Shown here in pieces: positions 22,170 to 33,498 of a stretch of DNA of 64,000 bases. A program made the translations under genes and the position numbers. The stretch is from Rosa chinensis. Its lineage: Eukaryota; Streptophyta; Magnoliopsida; Rosales; Rosaceae. The stretch is from positions 23,599,001-23,663,000 of the forward strand of contig NC_037094.1 of assembly GCF_002994745.2 (NCBI RefSeq), written 5' to 3'. Position 1 is the first letter of the stretch, and each line of letters begins with the position of its first letter. The notes under the pieces are model-generated. The model was not told the origin of the DNA and searched no databases. It saw only the letters and a list, made by a program, of their open reading frames with translations.

Positions 22170-24292
22170 ATGGAGCATAAGAATAAGTCATTGGCGACTG
22201 CAACTTCTCAAGCTCAAGGAGCTTCTGCTGACCCCATGGTAGACAGATTGAGTAGTGTTCCATGTGAAGTTGCTCACCATATTCTTTCATTGGTCAGTTT
22301 TAAAGATCTCACTCGTGTGGGCAGCATGTCCAAAAGATGCAGGGAGTTTCATCTCTCAACTCCATCATTGAATTTTTCTTCCTTGTATGGAAACAGGCAG
22401 CAGCAATTGAACTTGTTGAATTGTATAGATAGGTATATGATTGGTCGCCGGGAGGATAAGATAAAGAGCTTTTGTATTAAATGGGATTTCTGTGCAGGAA
22501 TTTCAGAAGAGAGTTTGCGAATGATGACTTGGATCCTTATTGCAGTGAGGTGCAATGTTGAAGTGCTTGATCTTGAGTTGAGGTTGAATAGAAAAGATGG
22601 GGCAACACTTGAATTGCCATCTTGCATCTATTGTTGTGAATCTTTGAGGTCTCTGTTGATCAGGACAGAGACGGTTCTTAAAGCACCCTCCTTTGCTTGT
22701 TCCAATAATCTCCAGTACTTGAAGTTGACTAGTGTTAGAATGGATGATGGGTTTGGCAAATGGATCTCATGCTCATGCAAATTCATTAAGGAAGTATTGT
22801 TAGAAAATGTTCATGTCGGAAGTTTCACCATTGAAAGCTCGTCTTTGGAATCATTTACATTGGTGTATACCTATAATAGTGACCCCTGTCATTTTAGCAT
22901 CTCAGGTGAGAAACTTGCGCAGATAAGTATAGAGTGAGAAACTTGCAGAGATAAGTATAGAGTCGGAAAATAGTCAAGCTAGCAGCAGTATTACCAAATC
23001 ATTAAATGTTTATGCCCCAAATCTGAAGTATTTTAAATGGTTTGGGAATTTGTTGAATTACCAAAATTTGGGGAAATTTATTTGTTTAGAAAAAGCTCAT
23101 ATCTTTCTGAAGCAAAAAGGAGATGAATATGACTTTAACAATGCTTTTGAGGTTCTTTGCAGTTTCTACAGGGTTAAGTCACTTGTTCTGAGCGGGGAGG
23201 CTATTAAGGTAAAGATACATCACCCTTCAGATACAGCTTTCTTTCTATTACCCCCACCCCCCTTTTAAATAATACAGAAAACCAGAAACACTTGATTTCG
23301 TAAATGAATTATGTAGATAACGAAACATGATATGGATTTAGGCTTTTTCTTACTATATATTGATTACTTGTATGGTTTCTGAAAATATGTTTGCGTTTCG
23401 CTGAACTGTTGTTACCAGTTTTTCTTAACAGGGTTTTGGGTGATCAAATTTTGTCTATTTTAGAGTTTACCTTAATCTTTGTGATATTGCAGGTATTGCT
23501 CAGGGAAGGTTCCATGCATGCCCCATTGGATGGTACCACTTACTTGGGTGTGCATATTAAGAGCTTGACTGATGACCTAGTCCCTGCAATGGTCTCTCTT
23601 CTGAGAGGAGTGCCTAATCTGAAGACTTTGTACATCAATTCTTACCCTTTCTTGCACATTGTTAAACCGAAAGTAAGTGCACGTCAATATTCCCTTCCGT
23701 CCCTCTACACAACACACTATATACCAATGACATGTCTATTATTATTGATTTAATAAAAAATTTGAAGTAATTGTCCGTAATGCATGTTACTTTGGAGCTT
23801 AGATTTTGATATCCGGAGCATTGCATCAGTAGATGACCCGTCATAACCCATCACCCATAGGAAGTGTAGTTATGGGAATAACATTTCCTATATTTCTGTT
23901 CTTCAACTTATTTCTTGGTATCTAATTTTTTTTTTTTTCAAAATTCATTTATTTGTTTCTTCTCAGGCATGTGGTTTTAAGAGGAAATACTGGAAATCCC
24001 AAAATCTGGATTGTATTCATCAGCTTGAGGAGGTATCTATAGCACTCTCCACCGGTTATCCTACTAAAGTACTAATGCCTTGGAGTTAGCGACATATATT
24101 CTTGAGCATGCTCAGAAGTTGAAGAAAATGGTCATATGTTATTTACCTCGCCAGTCCTATATTATAGTGAAGGTAAATAAAAGCAATAAAATTTCCTCTG
24201 CAACTGTTGTCTTTAAGGAAAGGGGAGTGAATGACAATGAAGCAATGGGTGAAAGTTATTATTTTGAGCTATTTCACTTGTACGGGTTCTGA
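22170..24292 (+). pseudogene. F-box/LRR/FBD pseudogene, copy 2
   Basis: Exon layout as in copy 1 (22170-23208, 23493-23672, 23967-24292), with intact splice sites and an F-box and early LRR part very close to copy 1. Two duplications break the frame. A 28-bp tandem duplication (22908-22963) creates TGA at 22935 after about 255 residues. An 8-bp insertion near 24067 (ACTAAAGTACTAATG against ACTAATG) shifts the last exon into a TAG. A protein of F-box plus partial LRR could still be made, so a truncated functional product cannot be excluded. The FBD part would be lost. Confidence 0.85.
22908..22963 (+). repeat. 28-bp tandem duplication disabling copy 2
   Basis: GAGAAACTTGCGCAGATAAG..ATAGAGT (22908-22935) is followed at once by GAGAAACTTGCAGAGATAAG..ATAGAGT (22936-22963). 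Copies 1, 3 and 4 have the segment once. The units differ by one or two bases. Confidence 0.9.
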
Positions 24293-24779
24293 TCTTGTAG
24301 TTTTTGATGGGGAATGTAGTGAGGAAACCTAATCTTGTATTTCTCTGTTTTTGGTATTCTTGTCAATGGAGTGAAATCGTATTTTTATGTTTCAAATCTT
24401 TTTGAGCTTAAATCAAGTACCATATCAAATGCAAAAGGGGAGTTCTAGTCATACAGTCACATTTGGTATGTAGACAACAATAATGTAAAACATACGATAA
24501 CCGTCAAAGGTAATCATTCTATGTTATGGTTTCTTCAACCCTTTCGACACCATAATGTAAAAGGATAATCTTTTGTAAGGAAAGAATTCTTCCATTAGTA
24601 CCATTAATGAATTCATATCAGATAGATCACTTTGATTTTCAGGTCAAGATCATGAAAAGCCAAAAATGAAAGGATTATGCATTGTAGCCATTGATCAATT
24701 TACATGGCCATGGCTTGAGAATTTGGATAGATAGTTATTTGTGTTAATATGTATGCTTTAGCTTTACCTACATTTTTGT
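24293..24779. other. 3' flank of copy 2 carrying two empty insertion sites
   Basis: This stretch is collinear with 44713-45131, 45349-45385 and 48542 onward. It has a single TACATGGCCAT (24701-24711) where the copy-3 region has a SINE, and AGTTA|TTTGTG (24737/24738) where that region has a 3.16-kb insertion. No gene is seen. Confidence 0.7.
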
Positions 24780-25470
24780 ATCAGATGCTTGATGCTTCCT
24801 AGTTTGAGAAAGGATGAGGAAAGAAAGAGATTGAACAATGGAAGCATCTTGTTAGCGGATCTCACTGCATCGTGTGATGGAGAATTCAACCCTATTTCAT
24901 TGTTATTCTGTACACGAGCTTAGTAAAGCGACTAACAACTTTTATCCTTCCTGCATCATCTTAGGTTGTGAAATGTCATGGATGTCTAGATGGCCGATTC
25001 ATTCCCATCAGAATGGAAACATGATGACGAAATTAGGTCCCGAGCCATTTGTTACATTATCATCTGAATGCAAATGAGCAACTATACCATTGTTTTGCAT
25101 CTCTTCGGTTACTGCTTCTTATAGCACTATACCAGCTAGCTTCAGTGCATGAATATGAGCAACTATTGGGATCTCATCATGAATCCCTACCATGGAAAAC
25201 CAGATTTCACATGGCAAAGCAGCTTGCCACTGATCACATCTCCATCTCGCCTTTCTCAGGCCAATAATTCATTGGCACGTCAGGAACTAGCTGCATTTTA
25301 ATTTACTTTGTTCGCAAGTTGTGTAAATTCTCACCCTCCATAACCATTCATCCCCTGAACTATCGTATTTTAAGAAACATTGTACGTTTATAGGAACAGT
25401 CGTACTTTGACCCTACCTAATGCATTAAGGCCTGTCTCTATATGATTATCTGTATAGGGCTGATATTAAA
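24780..25470. repeat. Segmental duplicate A (partner 48580-49272), with kinase-like scrap
   Basis: About 690 bp are nearly identical to 48580-49272. The start (24838-24960) encodes, in two frames, pieces resembling the region before a plant receptor-like kinase domain: NGSILLADL in one frame and HCYSVHELSKATNNFYPS in another, with a frameshift between. The reverse strand has a frame starting EGENLHNLRTK; here a 2-bp deletion and a TAA break it, while partner B keeps it open. Not a functional gene. Confidence 0.6.
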
Positions 25471-26097
25471 ACAGTTGAAATACTAGGAGACATGGATTAT
25501 TATTATTATAGTGATCAAGTTAGACTGACATAAATGAAACTTCTGGAGAACAAGTTGATAAACATGCACAAACATGATCAAGTTAGATTGGAATAGATCT
25601 GATTAATTGAAATGCTCTGGAATGGAAAAATATATAATTGCAGCCAATTACTTTGAAATCAATCGAGAAAGATAGGTTTAAATTACAGCCAGAAAGATTA
25701 GGAAGCTAAATAGAGGTCTTGTTGCATGGAATGAAAAGCTATACCAGCTCATACTACATACAATCCATTATTCATACACATTTCTCAAGAGAAACAAGCA
25801 TAATAGTTATTTCTGCTTGCTGAAAGAGAAAGCAACGACATCTGAAAACCTTCAACATTAAGCCTTGAATTTTTTTACTTCCGGGATAATTAGGATCATT
25901 TCCCTGAATGCCAGAATCTCCTAACATCATGTCAAAATAAATGACAGTCAAAAAACAATATTTCTAAAACATTGAACAAATATTTTGTGTTTCCAAACGA
26001 TTGTTATGCTATAAATTTGAAAGAGTTTCTATAAGTATATCTAGCCAGAAAACATAAACACTAGAAAAAATAAGTATTATGTAGCTTAGTTTACCAT
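25471..26097. other. 3' flank of the receptor-like protein gene
   Basis: AT-rich sequence; the RLP 3' UTR probably takes up the right part. No other gene is seen. Confidence 0.45.
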
Positions 26098-28962
26098 TTA
26101 TCTTTGAAGTGTCCTCTGCACTTCTGCCTTGTACACAGAAGTTTTGACAAAAATCCAATCTTTTGCATTGTCCAGGAATCTGAAATAAGCATATCTATAA
26201 GAAGTCTCAAGCAGTAAACTGCCGCAGACCATCCAAAATCCAGTGACGAATCCCAGCACTACACTGATAAAGAATCCCAGGCTTATGAGACCATCTTTAT
26301 CATGTTCTTTGTTATCATCAGCTTGAGTTGCTCCATCTCGTGAGCAATTTGGTGTCAGCGGTGGTCCACAAAGTCCATGATTTCCCATATATTTAGAAGC
26401 ATCAAAACTTTGAAGTTGAGTGCTAGTTGGAATTCTTCCTGACAAGTTGTTGTATGATAAGTCCAAGACACTAAGAAAGTTTAAGCTCGCAAAACTTGCA
26501 GGAATTTTACCAGATATCTGGTTTCTTGACAAATCAAGAGATTCTAACATCTTCAAGTTACCAAAGTTTTCAGGAAGCTTTCCCATCAAATTGTTTCTTG
26601 ACAGGTTCAGAGAAATCAACTGTGTCATATTTGCTATGCTTTGCGGAATTTTCCCAATCAAATAGTTGCTTGAAATGTCAATGCTTCTCAAACCTGTAAT
26701 ATTGGGAAACTCAATTTCTATTCCTTTCCACACAAGTTCCACAATTAAACCACCAACTCCCGAATCATGAGCCAAAGCGGTTATGTTATTGAAGCAATGT
26801 GGCAAGCCTCCTGAAATATTGTTGTGAGAGAGGTCCAAGACATGAATGCTGGCTAGATTACACAGTGAGAAGGGTATGATTCCATTGAACTCATTGGACC
26901 GTAAGCGTAGAATCACCAAGTCTGTTAGGCTTTGGCCAATCCATGTTGGTATCTTTCCCGACAACTTATTGTTGCCAAGGTCAACCATCAATAATCCGGT
27001 ACAGTTCTCTAAAGAAGGCAATTCTCCTGAAAAGTTGTTATCATGTAAACGCAATATCCCAATTCCCTGTAGATTGCCTAACCAGCTTGGTATTTTTCCA
27101 GATAATTTATTCTTTCCCAAATTCAGAAGACTCAAGCTTGTCGATGACAGATTCGGCAGTTTTCCTGATAGTCCAGCATTAGAGAGAGAAAGATAGGTAA
27201 GATTCGTTTGCCTTAGAATCCACTTGGGAAAAGCTGGGCCCACCTTGCAAGAGGACATATCTAACCAACCAGTAAGTTGAAATGGTGGATTCCAATCAGA
27301 GCTCAGGTTGATAGAGAAACGGTTATTAGAAACGGCCAGAGATTGTAAACGAGAGAGGTTCAAAAAGTGGGCTTCTGTTATGACACCACTCAAAGAATTC
27401 CCGGAGAGAGATAATGTTTCAAGGCTAGAGAGTTGCCCGACACTCGCGGGTACAGACCCATTTAGTTGATTCCCGTCAAGATATAACACTTTTAACTTTG
27501 AAAAACGTTTCAAATCTGGCAAGTACCCCCAAAACCGGTTAGCACCCAAGTCCAAGGTGTCAAGTGTGTTCTCAGCACAAGACAAGGTTTTAACAGAGTC
27601 TTGAATGTTTTCAGACAACTGGTTGCGATATAAGGTCAACGACTCTAAGCTGCATAAGTTTTCAAAGCCTTTTGGTATCCCACCTTCAAGTTGATTGTAA
27701 GAGAGATCAATATGGACAAAGTTGCTGCTGACATTGGCGATCCAATAAAATATTGAAGAATTAAGCAGAGAGTTAAAAGAGAGGTCAAGGAGTTGAAGAG
27801 AGGTGGAAGAATTAATAAAGGAAAGTGATTTTAGATTGACACCAGGAAGACTACACGAAGATAACCTGAGCTCTGTAAGTGAAGTGAGCTTGCTTAAAGA
27901 TTGTGGCCAATTCACAACCTTTGACAAATCTAGATATGACATGTTCAGGTATCTCAAGGAAGAAAGATGAGATAACCACTCAAGATTTTCAGGACTAACA
28001 ACTTGGTTACTGTAAAGATCAAGAGTGTGCAAATTAGAGAGGTTTCCAAGTTGGGGAGGAACAGGTCCACTGAAATTAGCATATGCAAGTTTGAGTTCTT
28101 TCAATTGACTCAGAGAGCCAATGAATTTGGGAATCATCATTCCTTCAAAATCATTGGAGGAAAGATCAAGAGTGTGCAAATTAGAGAGGTTCCCAAGTTG
28201 GGGAGGAACAGGTCCACTGAAATTAGCATCTGCAAGTTTGAGCTCTTTCAATTGACTCAGAGAGCCAATGAATTTGGGAATCATCATTCCTTCAAAATCA
28301 TTGGAGGAAAGATCAAGAGTGTGCAAATTAGAGACGTTTCCAAGTTGGGGAGGAACAGGTCCACTGAAATTAGAATATACAAGTTTGAGTTCTTTCAATT
28401 GACTCAGAGAGCCAATGAATTTGGGAATCATCATTCCTTCAAAATCATTGAAGGAAAGATCAAGAGTGTGCAAATTAGAGAGGTTCCCAAGTTGGGGAGG
28501 AACAGGTCCACTGAAATTAGCATCTGCAAGTTTGAGTTGTTTCAATTGACTCAAAGAGCCAATGAACTTGGGAATCATATTTTCTCCAAAATCAATAGAA
28601 CTGAGGTCCAAGTAATTTAGATATCTCAATTCAAGTAGTGAAGGACTAATTTCACCACTTAAAGGAACTTCAGCAGAACTGAAATATGCATCATAATTAA
28701 AGGAGAAATCAAGACTGGTAACATGACCTGTTTGGTTGTTGCATTCTATTCCTCTCCACTTGCAACAATCTTTCTCACTTTTCCAAGAGGCAAGAGCATT
28801 GGAGTCATCCACAAGGCCTTGTTTGAACTGGAGAAGAGCATGCCTTTCACTCTCCAAGCACATGATGTTGTTGGAGCTTCCAACACTTGAACAACAAATA
28901 GCAGAGGCAATGGCCAGGCACACAAGCCCAACCAAACCAGAATGCATAGACCCACTACTCAT
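26098..28962 (-). CDS. LRR receptor-like protein, Cf/EIX2 type (954 aa, intact)
   Basis: Intronless. I chose the ATG at 28962 because it gives a signal peptide at once (MSSGSMHSG..VCLAIASAICC), followed by the LRRNT cap (C-LESERHALLQFKQGL..DCCKWRGIEC, residues 35-75). The frame stays open upstream to 29253, but that extension has no family match. About 30 plasma-membrane LRRs follow, with an island-like break before the last repeats. Near the C-terminus come a transmembrane helix with small-residue spacing (LISLGFFISVVLGFVTGFWM, about 892-915) and a short tail lacking a kinase. Such RLPs sit in the plasma membrane, sense apoplastic microbial or damage signals and signal through SOBIR1/BAK1-type kinases. 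The ligand is unknown. The N-terminal LRR block is a four-fold tandem expansion. Confidence 0.93.
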   Translation of the reverse strand: MSSGSMHSGLVGLVCLAIASAICCSSVGSSNNIMCLESERHALLQFKQGLVDDSNALASWKSEKDCCKWRGIECNNQTGHVTSLDFSFNYDAYFSSAEVPLSGEISPSLLELRYLNYLDLSSIDFGENMIPKFIGSLSQLKQLKLADANFSGPVPPQLGNLSNLHTLDLSFNDFEGMMIPKFIGSLSQLKELKLVYSNFSGPVPPQLGNVSNLHTLDLSSNDFEGMMIPKFIGSLSQLKELKLADANFSGPVPPQLGNLSNLHTLDLSSNDFEGMMIPKFIGSLSQLKELKLAYANFSGPVPPQLGNLSNLHTLDLYSNQVVSPENLEWLSHLSSLRYLNMSYLDLSKVVNWPQSLSKLTSLTELRLSSCSLPGVNLKSLSFINSSTSLQLLDLSFNSLLNSSIFYWIANVSSNFVHIDLSYNQLEGGIPKGFENLCSLESLTLYRNQLSENIQDSVKTLSCAENTLDTLDLGANRFWGYLPDLKRFSKLKVLYLDGNQLNGSVPASVGQLSSLETLSLSGNSLSGVITEAHFLNLSRLQSLAVSNNRFSINLSSDWNPPFQLTGWLDMSSCKVGPAFPKWILRQTNLTYLSLSNAGLSGKLPNLSSTSLSLLNLGKNKLSGKIPSWLGNLQGIGILRLHDNNFSGELPSLENCTGLLMVDLGNNKLSGKIPTWIGQSLTDLVILRLRSNEFNGIIPFSLCNLASIHVLDLSHNNISGGLPHCFNNITALAHDSGVGGLIVELVWKGIEIEFPNITGLRSIDISSNYLIGKIPQSIANMTQLISLNLSRNNLMGKLPENFGNLKMLESLDLSRNQISGKIPASFASLNFLSVLDLSYNNLSGRIPTSTQLQSFDASKYMGNHGLCGPPLTPNCSRDGATQADDNKEHDKDGLISLGFFISVVLGFVTGFWMVCGSLLLETSYRYAYFRFLDNAKDWIFVKTSVYKAEVQRTLQR
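27991..28578 (-). repeat. 147-bp x4 tandem repeat encoding LRR pairs
   Basis: Four consecutive 49-residue units begin (M)IPKFIGSLSQLK and contain NFSGPVPPQLGN and LHTLDL. Each unit is two LRRs (about 24 + 25 residues). Units differ at a few positions (ADANF, VYSNF, ADANF, AYANF). The reading frame is kept through all copies. The last unit diverges at its end (YSNQVVSP). Confidence 0.93.
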
Positions 28963-29062
28963 TATACTGAAAAAAATGATTATGAAGATGATATGCAACC
29001 AAACCAAAGTGAAGTAATATATAGTTGAAGCAAAAGGAATTTGGAAACTACATATATACAAT

Positions 29063-29312
29063 CGTGGAAACAGCAATGGAGTTGCTTCAGTCCATTCCAA
29101 AGCAAGTCTCAGTCTTACATTATGATAGAAGATGACCCAGCACAACTTATATGACGATTGCTGGGGATGCTTATCAGTGACTATTCCAAAGCAATGGAGT
29201 TGCTTCATTGACTGACTTGATCGGCATAATTTGGAAATTGGTTTTTTCTTCATTGATTTTCTTTAGTCTTAGTCTCACAATATGACAGAAGATGACCCAG
29301 CACTACTCATAT
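29063..29312 (-). promoter_or_regulatory. RLP 5' flank with a duplicated 45-bp segment
   Basis: The word AGAAGATGACCCAGCAC with its flanks (CTTACATTATGAT / CTCACAATATGAC before it) occurs at about 29106-29150 and 29263-29312. This is the likely promoter and leader region of the RLP. No confident TATA box was identified. Confidence 0.35.
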
Positions 29313-29507
29313 TGTAGTTTTGTACAATCATTCTAATGATTCTATGCTTCTCTCCTTTTTGAATGAATACTAGTTTTTGTGATATTAAAAATACATGACG
29401 TAGTACTTGGGGCTGGGCCCTCAAGTCTAGCCCAATGCTCTCTTCTCTTGTAAAATTGAGAAAACTCCTTTTAGAAATCTCTAAAACCTCTCCTTCTGTC
29501 TCTATTC

Positions 29508-29699
29508 ATGAAAATGGAGAAAGCTTTCACTCTGGTTCAGACAGTTGCAGTGGCACCAGTCTTCTCTGCCGTTTCCTGCTGGTACTTACTTTCTCTCACT
29601 TCCCGGAATTCCATTCTTTTCAGGTTTGGAAGAGAATCTGCTCGCAAAGAGCTCGGAAGCTTAATCCAAGACCTTCGCCGCCAGAATCCCAATTCCTGA
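29508..29699 (+). CDS. Small protein of 61-63 aa, function unknown
   Basis: The frame MKMEKAFTLVQTVAVAPVF.. can start at either ATG 29508 or ATG 29514. It has a hydrophobic first half (possible membrane segment or organelle-targeting part) and a charged end GRESARKELGSLIQDLRR. The inner 42 bases (after TGCTG, GTACTT..TTTTCAG) have intron-like borders and are a multiple of three, so both forms stay open; 42 bp is below the usual plant intron minimum. The pattern resembles short conserved plant proteins, but I do not recognise a named family. A TGGGC-containing promoter-like stretch lies at 29410-29440. Confidence 0.55.
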   Translation: MKMEKAFTLVQTVAVAPVFSAVSCWYLLSLTSRNSILFRFGRESARKELGSLIQDLRRQNPNS

Positions 29700-29893
29700 C
29701 TTCATTGGGTACTTCCATTCTCTTTCTCACTCACTCACTACCCACAAAGTTATTTGTTTACTAAAGAATTTTAATTGCGTGTGCTTGGTTGGGCTCAACG
29801 TGTGCTCTTGTTGCAACTAAAACCCAATGCTAAAAGCAGAGGACTTGGGTAAAAATTACAAGACTTTAGTAAAAACCCAATGCTGTAACTCTG
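29700..29893. other. Probable 3' region of the small gene
   Basis: No further coding exon is supported. Possible untranslated exons downstream are suggested by AG-bounded blocks near 30345-30460. Confidence 0.3.
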
Positions 29894-30616
29894 GGATATA
29901 ATTCAGTTTACTCATCAAGCCAACCTAACGACATGCTTCTTCTTTTTCCCTCAGTGTTGAAGTTTTCATGTCGTTACAGGCTCAACATGAATTGGAATCA
30001 TAGTATTCTTACAGCTGATAAAGATAGAGTTTGAATTATTTATTTATTTATTATTTTTTCTTTTTAAATGCAATTCTTTGAATCATTTTTCGGTAGAATG
30101 ATGTGCTGTGTGAACCTAGACAGTAGATGCTCTACTATCCCTCCATTTGGGTGCATGTTAATTAGTCTTTTACTGCTTTTATATATTTGGCACTCTTCTC
30201 CGCGTACTTGAAATTAAATGTGAATTGAAATAGCTGCATGAAATGTCATTCACAATGTGAATTCTTGTTTAAGTTTGAATTTTGATTCATGTATCAAGTA
30301 GGGATCTCTGTTTAGATTGTGACTTATTCAGGTTTTGGGTGCAGGTTGATGGCATCAGGTGGGCAGTGTGGAAATCCCTTCATTTGTTAAAGCTTGAGAA
30401 AACATTGTCTTAAGGCCTTACTGGAAAACTCCTTTGGCCATCTTCGGCTGTTTTCAGGTCATCTTACTTATCCTTGACAGCAGAATGTGCATTCCTGAGG
30501 AGTTCAGATATTAACTTTAAAACCTTTGTAATATGCTGACTTGCATTGAAGATACAGCTTTCTGCTGTGACATAGTTGTTATTCATAGTTGCTGTGAATG
30601 AATTAGATAATGTAGG
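29894..30616 (+). repeat. Segmental duplicate, copy I (about 720 bp)
   Basis: Matches 31984-32705 in the same orientation with about 95% identity by eye. Shared words include CTCATCAAGCCAACCTAA, GGCATCAGGTGGGCAGTGTG and GTTGTTATTCATAGTTGCTG. No ORF is preserved in either copy. The block may include untranslated exon sequence of the 29.5-kb gene. Confidence 0.9.
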
Positions 30617-31983
30617 TGCATGCTTAATCTGTTTTTGAGTGTCAAAGTTGATCTGAGATGTTTGACGGATAAATATCTTGACTTATATTACAATGACTGG
30701 ATTTTGCTGTTTGGAAATTCCTTGGTTGTTCACCCCAAAATGAAAACTAGCTGATTTTCAGTTAGTAAGTGCCAGTGCATACATTATCCTTTTCTTTCTT
30801 CAAAAAGAGCAGTATTTTGTAGTTAAGGAACAATCAAGTCAATTTATGTTCACATAGATATATGTGCTGATCTTCTTACCATTCTGAAATAGATAGGATG
30901 ATATGACAACTATGAGTTTTACTGATAAATAAAGGCTGGGGAAGACATTTTTGTAATTGATTTGATTCACAAACTTATTGAGATTGCTTCTTTGTAATTC
31001 TATAATCTTATTACCATTCTGGAATAGAAAGGATCATATTGTACTTGGGCATTTGGTGGTTGTTTGCAGTGTATTGGTACACAGCGGCAGGGTGCATGGT
31101 GGACGTTACTAGGCCTTTATCAGGCCAATGCTTTCTGATCATTGGTACGCATCTGGTTCTCAATTTTCTGTCATGCATCCGCTGAAATGTGCTCACAATT
31201 TTTGCATTTGTGGATGACTTAAATTTGATTGTCATGATTTTACTACATCAATCCTAGTTGTGGTTTTACATTCAGAAAGTTTCAGAAGCATGTAGGACAC
31301 AAAGTGGGTAACTTAGGTTGCTAATCATCGCTGAGCGTTATCCTGTTACCATGCCATTAAGATTTGTGTTTCTCATGAACAAATTTGATGATGAGAGGGT
31401 AACCAAAGAAGATATATATAAAGACGGCACTGGAGGAGCAGTGTGGTGGTGAGGAAGATGTATTTCTTATTCTGCATGCACTATTGCTTCTGTTTTTCCT
31501 GCTTAAATATATTCAGTAAAATGTTAACCCTGAAGTTCTAGTGCTTTCTCATAATTTTCTCATCCTTCGACAGCTACCCTAGACAAACCCTAGGTTTAAC
31601 ACACTGTTTCAAATTTACAAAATATTCAAATGCATACATGCTGGTGTACATAAGTGAAACTGACAAGGACAAAATAATCTTTATGTATCTCTGTATAATC
31701 TGGTGTACATGGGTTTAATAACACTCCTCTCAAATGAACTGAATGTATCCATAATCTGGTGTACATACACATGCTTGCTGCATATTTTCATTGGCATTAG
31801 ACTTTAAGGGGGTGTATTTATAGGGAGGGAAAATAACTACTTTTGTTGTGCTGCTACATTCTACATCCTGAATAATGTTTTTGTTTGAATGATGTTCATA
31901 CTAGCATTGCTGGGTGGGTGGAATGTGATTTACGACCCAAAACTTATAATGCAGTTTTGGGTCTGAATAAACAGATTCATCTA
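30617..31983. other. DNA between the two segmental duplicates
   Basis: No coding region is supported. A 30-bp word (TTACCATTCTGRAATAGAWAGGAT) occurs twice, near 30877 and 31010. Confidence 0.4.
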
Positions 31984-32705
31984 GGATATAATTCTGTTTA
32001 CTCATCAAGCCAACCTAAGGACATGCTTCTTCTTTTTCCCTCATTGTTGAAGCTTTCATGTCATTACAGGCTCAACATGAATTGGAATCATAGTATTCTT
32101 ACAGCTGATAAAGATAGAGTTTGAATATTTATTTATTTATTTATTATTTTTTCTTTTTAAATGCAATTCTTTGAATCATTTTTCGGTAGAATGATGTGGT
32201 GTGTGAACCTAGACAGTAGATGCTCTACTATCCCTCCTTTTGGGTGCATTTTAATTAGTCTTTTACTGCTTTTATATATTTGGCACTCTTCTCTGTGTAC
32301 TCGACTTTAAATGTGAATTGAATTAGCTGCATGAAATGTCATTCAGAATGTGAATTCTTGTTTACGTTTGAATTTTGATTCATGTATCAAGTAGGGATCC
32401 TTGTTTAGATTGTGACTTATTCAGATGTTTGGGTGCAGGTTCATGGCATCAGGTGGGCAGTGTGGAAATCCCTTCATTTGTTAAAGCTTGAGAAAACACT
32501 GTCTTAAGGCCTTACTGCAAAACTCCTATGGCCATCTTCGGCTGTTTTCAGGTCATCTTACCTATCCTTGACAGCAGAATGTGCGTTCCTGAGGTTTGGA
32601 TATTAACTTTAAAACCTTTGTATGCTGACTTGCATTGAAGATTACAGCTTTCTGCTGTGACATAGTTGTTATTCATAGTTGCTGTGAATGAATTAGACAA
32701 TGTAG
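31984..32705 (+). repeat. Segmental duplicate, copy II (about 720 bp)
   Basis: Partner of 29894-30616, offset about 2,090 bp. Small indels (for example the ATTTATTTATTTATT run and a lost GAG near 32590) and scattered substitutions separate the two. Confidence 0.9.
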
Positions 32706-33495
32706 TTGGTGTTGATCATACTCTTTGGTGTTTCAAATTAATGAAGCGCATTCTGTGAATTAATGTTTCAATATTACTTGCTGCGGATCATAGAGGCTTT
32801 GGCCTGCTGGTCATGATGATGGAGATAATAAATATATCTCAGACTTTCCATGCAATGTTCTCTTTATTTTTCTGAAAGGCTAACATTATGTTTCTGCTCT
32901 GACCTACTCTCTTGTACAGAAGTATGCAAACCTAGTGGCTAAGTGCTTGATGATTTGTATCTGCCTATGGCCTTTTGGCATGTACTTTGGTTGTTTTATC
33001 AGTAGTCGTGAACTAATATGTTAAAACATTGAGAAAGGTATAAGTTAGTGAAATTAAGCTACATCTATATATGCATGAAGCCCTTTTTCTTCAGGGTAAA
33101 AATGGTAATAATGGAGGTAAATCTATATTTGCAAATGACTAGCCATTTGAACTAAAGAATGGGCTAACCTTGTTACCTGATCTCCTAATATGACGTAAAG
33201 AGGCTGAAGAAGCCTGCTCTAAGCTATATTTAAGATCCTCCATTAAGAACCCCAGAGGTAAAAAAATCCAAAGATAAACTCGACACTGCTTGGACTAATT
33301 CAACACAATCTGTTTGGACATGTTTAGCCTCAAATATTTATACAAAATAATGATACTTTTTTCCCCCCTTCAATTTGTGTTTTAATGTTTGTCATGGTGG
33401 TTACTGATTGGGTGTGGTTTGTTGGGTTTGATGTGTGCTCCTTAACTCCGGTATTAGACCCTGCCTCGAAATCTCTACCTTCACTAAGAAGCATA
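32706..33495. other. Intergenic, no gene seen
   Basis: Nothing recognisable before the kinase remnant. Confidence 0.4.
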
Positions 33496-33498
33496 CCA

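Noticed and set aside
24874..25077. Kinase-like ORF MMENSTLFHCYSVHELSKATN..
   Set aside because: Frameshifted short scrap without any kinase motifs; annotated only as part of a duplicated block.
27991..28578. Regular direct repeats that could be taken for a CRISPR-like array
   Set aside because: Units are 147 bp, contiguous, without spacers and encode LRRs; the genome is eukaryotic.
28003..28620. 205-codon plus-strand open frame with internal repeats
   Set aside because: It is the antisense shadow of the RLP tandem LRR array; the repeat structure comes from the minus-strand gene.
28963..29253. Upstream extension of the RLP frame by 97 codons
   Set aside because: The extension has no signal-peptide logic or family similarity, while the ATG at 28962 gives a normal RLP start.
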